From Campylobacterota bacterium (GTDB lineage Bacteria; Campylobacterota; Campylobacteria; Campylobacterales; Sulfurovaceae): a DNA stretch of 6,044 nt. Below, piece after piece: positions 1 through 5,884 of the stretch. Position 1 is the first letter of the stretch; every line of letters starts with the position of its first letter. Made by a program: the position numbers and the translations under genes. The stretch covers positions 1 through 6,044 of the forward strand of contig JAHZJZ010000218.1 in the NCBI GenBank assembly GCA_022600655.1. The letters run 5' to 3'. The notes beneath the pieces are model-generated. The model made no database searches. It was given only the letters and a program-made list of their open reading frames with translations, and was not told the DNA's origin.

Positions 1-152
1 GCTTCATAAAAACGACTTAAAACATTACTCTCACTACCTCTATATACTTTTACACCTAATTCAATTACATATTTAGCTAATATATCATTTTCTTCACTTA
101 TTGGAATAGCAACTACAACCTCATCTATAAAACAGTAGAAAACTACTCTCAT
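1..152 (-). CDS. SpsF-like cytidylyltransferase fragment, both ends incomplete
   Basis: The minus strand is open from an ATG at 152 to the left edge (50 codons). From about residue 8 the protein reads FIDEVVVAIPISEEND, then ILAKYVIELGVKVYRGSESN and VLSRFYE. The D-E-V-V-V-A strand, the acidic residues after it and the R-G-S-x-x-x-V-L-x-R-F-Y motif match residues of about 50-95 of SpsF/COG1861 and related CMP-sugar cytidylyltransferases. These enzymes activate sugars for surface polysaccharide or flagellin glycans. The family's N-terminal nucleotide-binding segment (Q-A-R-x-G-S-T-R-L-P-G-K type) should lie about 50 residues upstream, but that DNA encodes mltB on the other strand and no such motif is there. 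The seven residues before FIDE do not look like the family, and the ATG has no Shine-Dalgarno sequence. The gene is therefore probably 5'-truncated at about position 130. By eye the fragment is more AT-rich than its neighbours, as polysaccharide loci often are. The family call rests on about 43 residues, so a related nucleotidyltransferase is possible. Confidence 0.6.
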   Translation of the reverse strand, partial: MRVVFYCFIDEVVVAIPISEENDILAKYVIELGVKVYRGSESNVLSRFYE

Positions 153-171
153 TTGGGGATTAATACCCCAA
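134..171. other. Junction with two small inverted repeats
   Basis: This is the boundary between the cytidylyltransferase-like fragment (homology ends near 131) and mltB (coding by 153). It holds two adjacent hairpins: AGTAG/CTACT with an AAAA loop at 134-147, and TTGGGG/CCCCAA with a 7-nt loop at 153-171. Neither is followed by a T-run, and no promoter or ribosome binding site for either flanking gene is visible. The second hairpin lies within apparent mltB coding sequence and may be chance. I read the interval as a rearrangement or assembly breakpoint. Confidence 0.45.
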
Positions 172-1154
172 CCCATACTGTGCAAACGGAACAAGCTACT
201 CCTACCTATGATGAAGTATTAGGAGAGTTTCAAGGAAACCATCAACTTATAAACTTTATCGAGCGAATGGTTGCTGAACATGGTTTTGAGAGAAGATACT
301 TAAATCAAATATTTTCACAAGCACAAAATCACCAATTAATTCCTCAGACAAAAAGTTGTGAAACAAGCTATAGCTCTTACGCCGTAACGGGAAAATGGGA
401 TCGATATAGAAACTGTTTTATCTATGAAAAAAACATTCAAAGAGGACTTGACTTCTGGAATAAATATCAAGATGTTCTAGAGCGTGCTGAGCGAAGATAC
501 GGTGTTCCTGCTGAATATATTGTTGGTATTGTCGGTATTGAGACTGCGTATGGTGTTAACTTTGGAAAACATAGAGTTATTGATGTTTTAACCACCAAAA
601 GTATGTTAGGTCATAGAAGAGCAAAGTTTTATACCGATGAGTTAGAGAAATATCTTATCTTAACGCGTGATGCTGGACTTGAACCAACTGAACTTATGGG
701 TTCAACCTCTGGTGCATTAGGGTATGGACAGTTTATCCCTAGTTCATACCTAAGGTTTGCGGTAGATTTCAATGGCGATGGAAGTACAGACTTATGGAAT
801 GCAGAAGATGCGATTGGAAGTATTGCTAACTATTTTGCTAGAAATGGATGGAAGCGTTCACTCAAACAGATAGCCGTTCGGGCGAAATATAGAGGTAATA
901 GGTTTAAAAGACTAAAAACAGGCTATAAAACAAAATACTCTCAATACAAACTGCGAAAAAAGCATAAAATCACCCCTCGTTCACAAATGTACTACCGTGG
1001 ACCAGTTTCACTGCTTCATCTACACAGAGCCTCTTATGATGAACTCTGGTTCGGAACACATAACTTTAGAGTGATTACCACCTATAACCATAGCTCATAC
1101 TATGGTATGGCTGTCTACCAACTGGCTCAAGAGGTAAAAAGAAGACGAGGCTAA
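153..1154 (+). CDS. mltB: Lytic murein transglycosylase B, apparently missing its 5' end
   Basis: MltB cleaves the MurNAc-GlcNAc glycosidic bond of peptidoglycan and leaves a 1,6-anhydro end. It acts in the periplasm, usually as an outer-membrane lipoprotein. The SLT_2-type domain is intact. An N-terminal helix (F35-I36-E37-R38-M39 to GFERRYL) is followed by GIVGIETAYG with catalytic E130, then GALGYGQFIPSSY (187-199), an EF-hand-like DFNGDGSTDLW loop (205-215), AIGSIANYFARNGW, and the C-terminal ITTYNHSSYYGMAVYQLAQE. A lysine/arginine-rich stretch sits at about 240-275. The N-terminus is odd: the only nearby start is TTG 153 without a Shine-Dalgarno sequence, the frame is open upstream only to a stop at 78-80, and no signal peptide or lipobox is encoded. 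The first in-frame ATG (267, M39) would cut into the domain. The true start and export signal have probably been lost at the junction near 130-150, so the product may be silent or cytoplasmic. The family call is secure; functionality is doubtful. Confidence 0.88.
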   Translation: MGINTPTHTVQTEQATPTYDEVLGEFQGNHQLINFIERMVAEHGFERRYLNQIFSQAQNHQLIPQTKSCETSYSSYAVTGKWDRYRNCFIYEKNIQRGLDFWNKYQDVLERAERRYGVPAEYIVGIVGIETAYGVNFGKHRVIDVLTTKSMLGHRRAKFYTDELEKYLILTRDAGLEPTELMGSTSGALGYGQFIPSSYLRFAVDFNGDGSTDLWNAEDAIGSIANYFARNGWKRSLKQIAVRAKYRGNRFKRLKTGYKTKYSQYKLRKKHKITPRSQMYYRGPVSLLHLHRASYDELWFGTHNFRVITTYNHSSYYGMAVYQLAQEVKRRRG

Positions 1155-1189
1155 CAAAAGAGGATTTTTAAAAATCCTCTTTTGTTTTT
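1154..1189 (+). terminator. Rho-independent terminator of mltB, shared with the convergent gene
   Basis: ACAAAAGAGGATTTTT at 1154-1169 is followed directly by its exact reverse complement at 1170-1185, giving a 16-bp perfect palindrome (the central TTTTAAAA would form the loop). A TTTTT run at 1185-1189 follows on the plus strand. It begins at the mltB stop codon. On the minus strand the T-run after the stem is short (TT), so it should terminate less well in that direction, although the same hairpin spans the last codons of the convergent gene. Confidence 0.85.
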
Positions 1190-1512
1190 GCACTCTCAAC
1201 AATTGAAATAATCAGAGTGTATATATTTGCAATAATCGCACCAGTAACCAAACCTAAAATTAGATTAATATGCTCACCACTACCAAACTGAAACATAAAA
1301 AATGCTGGAAGAAGATGCAGGTCTGCTACCAAAGAACCAGCCAAAAGCTCTGCTGAAAGCAGGTTTCTAACGCCTAGTTTGAGTATGGTGGAGACAAGGT
1401 TAATACTTCCTGCTGCAAAGAGTGCAACCACCGTATGTTCATAAAGAAATGAGACAGAGGTTGTGAGACTCATTAGTGTGAAAAAGATATAAAAGACTTT
1501 ACCCCAATTCAT
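1168..1512 (-). CDS. Small four-helix membrane protein, DUF6394/HP1548-like
   Basis: This is a 114-residue integral membrane protein of unknown function. Four hydrophobic segments are visible at about 6-24, 27-47, 51-77 and 82-108, with a short charged tail (ESAKTKEDF). There is no signal peptide cleavage site and no catalytic motif. From memory it resembles the conserved Campylobacterota family DUF6394, whose Helicobacter member (HP1548) also lies directly after secF; I cannot verify this by search. The start is an ATG at 1512 with a strong AAGGAG eight bases upstream. It is the last gene of the yajC-secD-secF run but is separated from secF by 135 bp containing a REPIN-like element and a possible promoter of its own. 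Its stop codon lies in the centre of the terminator palindrome. The conserved position suggests a link to Sec or envelope function, which is only an inference. Confidence 0.75.
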   Translation of the reverse strand: MNWGKVFYIFFTLMSLTTSVSFLYEHTVVALFAAGSINLVSTILKLGVRNLLSAELLAGSLVADLHLLPAFFMFQFGSGEHINLILGLVTGAIIANIYTLIISIVESAKTKEDF

Positions 1513-1520
1513 TGCGTAAG

Positions 1521-1526
1521 CTCCTT
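1521..1526 (-). promoter_or_regulatory. Shine-Dalgarno of the DUF6394-like gene
   Basis: AAGGAG on the minus strand, eight bases before ATG 1512. It is the strongest ribosome binding site in the window, in keeping with independent translation of this gene rather than coupling to secF. Confidence 0.75.
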
Positions 1527-1550
1527 AAAACAATTTTGAAATACAAAAAA

Positions 1551-1556
1551 ATTATA
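1551..1556 (-). promoter_or_regulatory. Possible -10 box for the DUF6394-like gene
   Basis: A consensus TATAAT on the minus strand lies in a very AT-rich stretch between the REPIN-like element and ATG 1512, 38 bp upstream of the start codon. No clear -35 hexamer is seen, which is usual for housekeeping promoters of Campylobacterota. The region is AT-rich enough for a chance match. Confidence 0.4.
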
Positions 1557-1570
1557 TTTAAAAATGGTTT

Positions 1571-1643
1571 GTAGCGTGGGCATTCCTGCCCACGAAATAT
1601 GAGTTCATAATATAATCATCGTGAGTTAGAAAACCCACGCTAC
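1571..1643. repeat. REPIN-like element: two inverted GTAG-headed hairpins
   Basis: The left unit has GTAG at 1571-1574, then CGTGGGCA/TGCCCACG (1575-1594, a perfect 8-bp stem with a TTCC loop). The right unit is inverted: stem CGTGAGTT/AACCCACG (1620-1639, one mismatch, 4-nt loop), then CTAC at 1640-1643. GTAGCGTGGG at 1571-1580 is the exact reverse complement of 1634-1643, so the units form a 73-bp inverted pair around a 25-bp AT-rich spacer. A GTAG head followed by an imperfect palindrome, paired in opposite orientation, is the architecture of REP/REPIN elements mobilised by RAYT (TnpA-REP, Y1) transposases. It lies 4 bp after the secF stop codon. It could also act as a transcript-stabilising or attenuating hairpin between secF and the next gene. 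No transposase is in the window. Confidence 0.75.
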
Positions 1644-1647
1644 CAAA

Positions 1648-2622
1648 CTACATCGTACCCTGTTCATACATAGCACGCATCTTCTCTTTCTCTTTTTCAC
1701 GCTTAAGTGCTGCAGCCTCTTTCTCTCTAAAGTCAACGATAGAGAACTTCAACCACATTAAAATAGGTGAAGCAACAAAGATAGATGAATATGTACCTAC
1801 AACCACACCCACTAAAAGTGTAAATGAGAATCCACTAATAATCTCACCACCAAAAATATAAAGTGTCAAGACCACAAAGAAGGTAGTAAGTGAAGTCAAG
1901 GTCGTACGTGAAAGTGTACGTGTAACCGACTCATCAATAACCTCTTCTAAATTAGGAGATTTAATGGTACGAATACCCTCTCTAATTCTATCAAATACAA
2001 TTACGGTATCATTTAATGAATACCCAAGAATTGTTAAAATCGCTGCTAAAATAGGTAGATTAATATCTATTTGGAACAGAGCCAATGCTCCCAATGAGAT
2101 AGTAACATCGTGTATCAATGCAACAACAGAAGCCAAAGCAAAACGCCATTGAAATCTAAATGAGATATAGAGAAGAATACCAATGATGGCTAAAAGCATC
2201 GCCATAATTCCCTTAGTTCTTAACTCATCACCAACAGCAGGTCCTACCATATCAACCCGTCTTATCTCAAACTCACCAGTAGCTTGAAGCATCTGACGAA
2301 CTTCATCACCTGTATCAGTACCTACCTCTTTTGAGCTACTTTTGGTACGGATAACAATCTCTTCATCACTTCCAAAGTAGGTTACACTAGCACCACTGTA
2401 AGCTTTGTTTTCACTCAGAATATCTCTAACTTTTTCAATTGGAGCGTTGTCTTTATACTGTACTTGAATAACTGTACCACCAGCAAAATCAATACCGTAG
2501 TTTAGACCCTTAGTAGCTAAAAGTCCTAAAGAGAGAACCACTAAAACAATAGAGAAGATACCAAATCGTTTAGCATTTTGCATAAACTTTACAACGGGTT
2601 TATTATATTTAAATACTTCCAT
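1648..2622 (-). CDS. secF: Protein translocase subunit SecF
   Basis: SecF pairs with SecD to form an RND-type accessory complex of the SecYEG translocon, which uses the proton-motive force to drive late steps of protein export across the inner membrane. The 324 residues match the family's usual length. The features in order are: TM1 at about 20-38, then NYGIDFAGGT (41-50), a short periplasmic domain, and MVGPAVGDEL (125-134). TM2-TM6 follow at about 137-290 with ALIHDVTISLGAL (168-180), ILGYSLNDTVIVFDRIRE (198-215), TLSRTTLTSLTT (237-247) and a glycine-rich SGFSFTLLVGVVVGTYSSIF segment. The tail is charged and probably helical (KEAAALKREKEKEKMRAMYE). The start is an ATG at 2622 sharing one base with the secD stop (TAATG) and preceded by AGGGAG within secD, which indicates translational coupling. 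No key residue is missing. Confidence 0.97.
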   Translation of the reverse strand: MEVFKYNKPVVKFMQNAKRFGIFSIVLVVLSLGLLATKGLNYGIDFAGGTVIQVQYKDNAPIEKVRDILSENKAYSGASVTYFGSDEEIVIRTKSSSKEVGTDTGDEVRQMLQATGEFEIRRVDMVGPAVGDELRTKGIMAMLLAIIGILLYISFRFQWRFALASVVALIHDVTISLGALALFQIDINLPILAAILTILGYSLNDTVIVFDRIREGIRTIKSPNLEEVIDESVTRTLSRTTLTSLTTFFVVLTLYIFGGEIISGFSFTLLVGVVVGTYSSIFVASPILMWLKFSIVDFREKEAAALKREKEKEKMRAMYEQGTM

Positions 2623-4205
2623 TATTTCGCTCCCTCTGCTTTAATTCCAAACCAAAAGTTTAACTTCTTCTTATCAATCTTTGGCAAGATCCATTGATAG
2701 ATACCATGTGTACCTAAAATAGCCGTTAACATCGATGCCAAAATACCAATACTAATGGTTAAAGAGAACCCTTTAATCGGTCCTGTACCATAAGCAAAGA
2801 GTACTACAGCTGCGATAAGTGTCGTAATGTTTGCATCCCAAATCGCAGTAAAGGCATTGTTGTACCCCTGCTCAATCGATTTGGTAATAGAGTTTCCAGC
2901 ATGAAGTAGTTCACGTATTCTCTCATTGATAATAACGTTGGCATCAACTGCCATACCAACAGTTAGAACAATACCTGCCATACCTGGCAGGGTTAAGGTC
3001 GCTTCAAACAGAGACATAATCGCTAATATAAGGAAAAGGTTTGCTACCAATGCTACATTTGAAATAGCCCCAGCCATTCCATAATAAAGGAACATAAAAA
3101 TAATAACCATCAAAAAACCAACAGCTAAAGCGATAGAAGAGGCTTTAATACTGTCTGCTCCAAGGCTAGGTCCTACACTTCGTTTCTCTTCAACTTGCAC
3201 AGGAGCCAGTAACGCACCTGAACGCAATGCAATCGCAACATCATGTGCCTCTTGTGGGGTAAAGTTTCCAGAAATTTGTCCAGAACCTCCACCAATACGC
3301 TCACGAATGACAGGTGCAGAGTAGACTTTACCGTCTAAAACAACAGCCATTCTCTTTCCAACACTCTTTCCTGAGAAGTCACCAAATATTTTGGCTCCCT
3401 GCCCGTTGAGTTTAAAGTTAATAAGGGGTTGATTGTTTTGTTGGTCGTATCCAACTTTGGCATCAACCAACATAGAACCATCTAAAATAGGGATAGAGTA
3501 GAGAAGATATTTGATGTTCTCATCATTTACATCTCTTAAAATCACATCACCATACTGCTCTGCTTCCTCTTCGCTCATCGCATCAACACGTGCAGCTCTA
3601 CCCTCATCAACAGCCATCATCTGTAGGTGGGCAGCTTTAGCAATTAACTCACGAACACGCTGTTCATCTTCTTGGCTTTTGATTCCTGGTACTTCTACTA
3701 AAATCTTATCTAGACCCTGTTTTGCAACAGTGGGTTCAGCCAAACCAAACATATTTAAACGGTTACGTATGGTATCAACAGCTTGGTTAATGGCATTTTG
3801 TTTGGTCTCTTCAACTAATAGTGGACTTAAACTTAATTCAAAGTTTAAACCATCCTGTTTAACGCTAATGCCTTTAAACTCTTCTGCTAATAGTTTAGTT
3901 ACTTTTGCTAAGTCTTCATTGTCTAAGAGTTCAAAACTAACCACACCATTGTCAACTTTTAGCTCATCAAAAATAATCTCATTATCTTCCAAGTTATACT
4001 TAATACTTGTACCGATAGATTTTACTTTTGACTCTACAGCCACTTCACTTTTTACACTAAGAAGCATATGTAACCCACCTTGCAGGTCAAGTCCTAGTGT
4101 AATCTTTTTTCCCTCTTCACTTTGAGTTAATGAAGGAATCGAAAAAACCACCCCAAAAATCAAAGCAAAGAGAAAAATAACAACTCTATAATTTAAATTA
4201 GCCAT
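2622..4205 (-). CDS. secD: Protein translocase subunit SecD
   Basis: SecD is the larger partner of SecF in the proton-driven accessory complex of the Sec translocon. At 527 residues it is shorter than the 615-residue E. coli protein, mostly in the first periplasmic domain, and within the range of Campylobacterota and Gram-positive forms. The domains are: TM1 (about 8-26); LGLDLQGGLHM (37-47, with the D-x-x-G-G motif); a periplasmic P1 region including NAINQAVDTIRNRLNMFGLAEP (137-158) and LVEVPGI (169-175); the head domain ending HDVAIALRSGALLAPV (321-336); and SVGPSLGADSI (343-353). Five more TM segments follow, with LTVGMAVDANVIINERIRE (414-432) carrying D421, the membrane-embedded acidic residue equivalent to the one needed for proton movement in characterised homologues, and GFSLTISIGILASMLTAI (479-496). 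The ATG start at 4205 is 3 nt after the yajC stop, with AAGGA almost touching the start codon, so reinitiation from yajC seems likely. Confidence 0.97.
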   Translation of the reverse strand: MANLNYRVVIFLFALIFGVVFSIPSLTQSEEGKKITLGLDLQGGLHMLLSVKSEVAVESKVKSIGTSIKYNLEDNEIIFDELKVDNGVVSFELLDNEDLAKVTKLLAEEFKGISVKQDGLNFELSLSPLLVEETKQNAINQAVDTIRNRLNMFGLAEPTVAKQGLDKILVEVPGIKSQEDEQRVRELIAKAAHLQMMAVDEGRAARVDAMSEEEAEQYGDVILRDVNDENIKYLLYSIPILDGSMLVDAKVGYDQQNNQPLINFKLNGQGAKIFGDFSGKSVGKRMAVVLDGKVYSAPVIRERIGGGSGQISGNFTPQEAHDVAIALRSGALLAPVQVEEKRSVGPSLGADSIKASSIALAVGFLMVIIFMFLYYGMAGAISNVALVANLFLILAIMSLFEATLTLPGMAGIVLTVGMAVDANVIINERIRELLHAGNSITKSIEQGYNNAFTAIWDANITTLIAAVVLFAYGTGPIKGFSLTISIGILASMLTAILGTHGIYQWILPKIDKKKLNFWFGIKAEGAK

Positions 4206-4208
4206 TCC

Positions 4209-4469
4209 TTACTCTACGTCCTTCTTAACGACATATGCTTTATCTAATTTAACAATTGATGTATCATTCAGTTTGATTTTGATAAAATTTTCTTCAACTT
4301 TAGTAATTTCAGCATAGATACCACCTGAAGTCAAGACCTTATCACCTTTTTCTAATGAATCTAACATTGCAAGATGCTCTTTCTGTTGTTTCTGTTGAGG
4401 TCTGATAATTAAGAAGTAAAAAATTACAAACAAAATAATGAGTGGTAGAAATTGTGCTACTTGTTCCAT
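4209..4469 (-). CDS. yajC: Sec translocon accessory protein YajC
   Basis: YajC is a small single-span inner-membrane protein that associates with SecDF and the SecYEG translocon. The 86 residues contain one TM segment (about 7-23), followed by the family signature RPQQKQQKEHLAML (23-36) and a small cytoplasmic domain with EKGDKVLTSGGIYAEITKV (40-58). Length and motifs are typical. It is the first gene of the yajC-secD-secF operon. The ATG at 4469 has AAGGAT six bases upstream on the minus strand. It is divergent from lnt with only 11 bp between start codons, so its promoter must lie inside the first codons of lnt. Deletion of yajC is tolerated in E. coli, so it is likely an accessory factor here as well. 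Confidence 0.96.
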   Translation of the reverse strand: MEQVAQFLPLIILFVIFYFLIIRPQQKQQKEHLAMLDSLEKGDKVLTSGGIYAEITKVEENFIKIKLNDTSIVKLDKAYVVKKDVE

Positions 4470-4481
4470 AAGGGAATCCTT
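4470..4481. promoter_or_regulatory. Back-to-back ribosome binding sites of yajC and lnt
   Basis: The 11-bp gap between the divergent starts holds both Shine-Dalgarno sequences side by side. AAGGGA at 4470-4475 on the plus strand lies five bases before the lnt TTG at 4481. AAGGAT at 4481-4476 on the minus strand lies six bases before the yajC ATG at 4469. The plus-strand site supports the TTG start of lnt, because the frame has a stop at 4469-4471 and no other start codon upstream. Confidence 0.7.
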
Positions 4482-5800
4482 TGAGTTTATATATAAAAAT
4501 AGGCGATTATTTTACCATTAAGAAGATAACAACAGGCTTTTTCATCGCCTTTTTAAGTTCGGGAGCAATGTACCTCGATTGGCTGGGTTTTGTGAACTAT
4601 TTTATCAACACTGTTCTAGGTCTATTGACACTATACTGGCTTCTTCAAAGTGATAGAAAAGTCTGGTTTTGGGCAGGTTTTGGCATAGGAGTGCTATGGT
4701 TCTGGTGGATTTCTATGAGCTTTTTTAACTACGGTTTTGGCTGGGCTGTTCCCATAGGTGTCACCATTACGGCATTTGTCTATGGTGTACTCTTTTTTCT
4801 TATTGCTAAAATAGCAGAGTTTCTTGAGCATCAAGGGCAGAGACATGGCTCTGCCTCTACATTAATTGGTTTGACTATTAAAGCATTGGGACTACTTATT
4901 CTCTCTTATATTCACCCTTTTGGATTTGATTGGTTCAAACCAGAGCTTATTTTTACCAACAGTTATTTGGGTATTGAGAAGTGGCAATTTGCCATCGTAC
5001 TTTTTGCTATTGCTATGAGCATCTATAAACAACAAGGGCGAGGGCAGACACATTGGTCTGCCCCTACGGTTTTGTTGTTGATTATATTTGCTTACCCTTT
5101 TGCTTCGCACTTTAACAACACACCTCTACCTAAACACAACATCGTCATCTCAAACTCCATGACCAATGTTCACGATAAATGGAATCCAGAGCTTCAACCT
5201 GCCCATGTCGATATGGTCTTTAAGAAAATAGACAGAGCCATAGAAGAGAAAAGAAAACTAATTATCTTTCCTGAGTCTATTTTTGCATTTTTTGTCAATA
5301 CCAAACCTGACCTTATGACAGCACTTCAAGCTGCTTCAAATGATATTGGCATTGTCATCGGTGGACTCTACTGGGACAATGGCATACCACGGAACTCGAC
5401 CTATATATTTAAAGAAGGAAGGTTTCAAATCGCCAACAAAGCCGTACTTGTTCCCTTTGGAGAACAGAACCCTCTCCCTAAATGGATGGGGTCTATTATC
5501 AATGAACTCTTTTTTGATGGAGCCCCTGACTATGTAGCTTCTGCTGATGTAACCGACTACACCATCAACGGCGTAACCTATAGAAATGCCATATGCTACG
5601 AAGGAAGCTCTGAAGAGCTTTATGTTGGTAATCCTAAACAGATGATACTCATCTCCAACAACGGCTGGGTAGCCCCTTCTATTGAGCCTACTCAACAGAA
5701 GATTTTGCTTCAATACTATAGTAAAAAATATGGAACGACTATTTACCATACGGCGAATATGTCACCGTCGTATACGGTTCATAATGGGAAGGTTTATTAA
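4481..5800 (+). CDS. lnt: Apolipoprotein N-acyltransferase carrying two REP-like insertions
   Basis: Lnt transfers a third acyl chain from a phospholipid to the N-terminal cysteine of apolipoproteins in the inner membrane, the final maturation step. The 439-residue protein has about seven hydrophobic segments (roughly 16-34, 38-55, 61-82, 88-112, 128-145, 169-182, 197-210), then a nitrilase-like domain from about 218. The catalytic triad is visible: E265 in IIFPESIF, K320 in ANKAVLVPFGEQNPLP and C372 in NAICYEGSSE. The start is TTG 4481 with AAGGGA upstream; the next in-frame ATG (residue 30) would delete TM1. The protein ends soon after the catalytic core (YTVHNGKVY), without the final TM helix of the 512-residue E. 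coli enzyme. Two hydrophilic loops, HQGQRHGSAST (117-127) and QQGRGQTHWSAPT (184-196), are encoded by palindromic REP-like DNA in the same frame. The frame is unbroken, so the gene is probably functional. Confidence 0.94.
   Translation: MSLYIKIGDYFTIKKITTGFFIAFLSSGAMYLDWLGFVNYFINTVLGLLTLYWLLQSDRKVWFWAGFGIGVLWFWWISMSFFNYGFGWAVPIGVTITAFVYGVLFFLIAKIAEFLEHQGQRHGSASTLIGLTIKALGLLILSYIHPFGFDWFKPELIFTNSYLGIEKWQFAIVLFAIAMSIYKQQGRGQTHWSAPTVLLLIIFAYPFASHFNNTPLPKHNIVISNSMTNVHDKWNPELQPAHVDMVFKKIDRAIEEKRKLIIFPESIFAFFVNTKPDLMTALQAASNDIGIVIGGLYWDNGIPRNSTYIFKEGRFQIANKAVLVPFGEQNPLPKWMGSIINELFFDGAPDYVASADVTDYTINGVTYRNAICYEGSSEELYVGNPKQMILISNNGWVAPSIEPTQQKILLQYYSKKYGTTIYHTANMSPSYTVHNGKVY
4488..4493 (-). promoter_or_regulatory. 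Possible -10 box for the yajC-secDF operon
   Basis: A minus-strand TATATA within the first codons of lnt, preceded by a T-run, lies about 20 bp upstream of the yajC ATG. It resembles Campylobacterota sigma-70 promoters, which have a good -10 and periodic T-tracts instead of a -35. There is no other room for a yajC promoter except inside lnt. The exact box is uncertain, since the neighbouring sequence offers other AT-rich matches. Confidence 0.35.
4835..4860 (-). repeat. REP-like palindrome 1 inside lnt
   Basis: Read on the minus strand this is GTAG (4860-4857), one base, then the stem GGCAGAG (4855-4849), a 6-nt loop CCATGT and CTCTGCC (4842-4836). That gives a GTAG head with a perfect 7-bp stem. 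It translates in the lnt frame to G-Q-R-H-G-S-A-S-T, in a loop between two membrane helices. It matches the second element in lnt in position of head, stem, loop length and flanking CAAGGGC. Confidence 0.7.
5042..5067 (-). repeat. REP-like palindrome 2 inside lnt
   Basis: Read on the minus strand this is GTAG (5067-5064) followed immediately by GGGCAGAC (5063-5056), the 6-nt loop CAATGT and GTCTGCCC (5049-5042). That gives a GTAG head and a perfect 8-bp stem. The plus strand just upstream has CAAGGGCGA before the stem, six extra bases relative to the first copy, possibly a partial duplication of GGGC. It translates in the lnt frame to G-Q-T-H-W-S-A-P-T, again in an inter-helix loop. It lies 207 bp (69 codons) from copy 1, with the same orientation and frame. 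Confidence 0.75.
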
Positions 5801-5824
5801 ACATTTCAACTTTTCTTTTCATAT

Positions 5825-5844
5825 AAATATGCACTATACCACAT
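5825..5844. repeat. Operator-like direct repeat, copy 1
   Basis: AAATATGCACTATACCACAT matches 5885-5904 at 19 of 20 positions. The two copies start exactly 60 bp apart in the otherwise unremarkable, AT-rich gap between lnt and the XRE gene. This copy is also flanked by an inverted AAATAT/ATATTT pair (5825-5830 and 5843-5848). It is probably a distal binding site for the downstream regulator. Confidence 0.6.
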
Positions 5845-5884
5845 ATTTAAATTTTAAATTAAGAAAAAAAGAGTAAAATCAAAG

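Noticed and set aside
1571..1643. The inverted pair as a rho-independent terminator for secF
   Set aside because: Neither hairpin is followed by a T-run on the minus strand, and the inverted GTAG heads are better explained by a REPIN-like element. A role in attenuation is not excluded.
3511..4125. 204-codon open frame on the plus strand inside secD
   Set aside because: It is antisense to well-conserved SecD coding sequence, is serine-rich with no family resemblance, and has no convincing ribosome binding site. It is a shadow frame.
4829..5068. The two lnt repeats as the beginning of a CRISPR array
   Set aside because: There are only two imperfect copies, 207 bp apart and within an intact conserved gene, and the intervening sequence encodes Lnt membrane helices. 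This is not a repeat-spacer structure.
5336..5749. 137-codon open frame on the minus strand inside lnt
   Set aside because: It lies opposite the catalytic domain of lnt, which shows its full triad in the plus frame. No recognisable protein features and no start signals.
5843..5862. AT-rich palindromic stretch after lnt as a terminator
   Set aside because: The symmetry is only A/T (TTTAAATTTTAAA type), with no GC in the stem and no T-run after it. It is compatible with base composition alone, and no lnt terminator is visible.
5682..5876. Plus-strand open frame overlapping the end of lnt and the intergenic region
   Set aside because: It mostly overlaps lnt in another frame, and the intergenic part covers the operator-like repeat. 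No ribosome binding site or family match.
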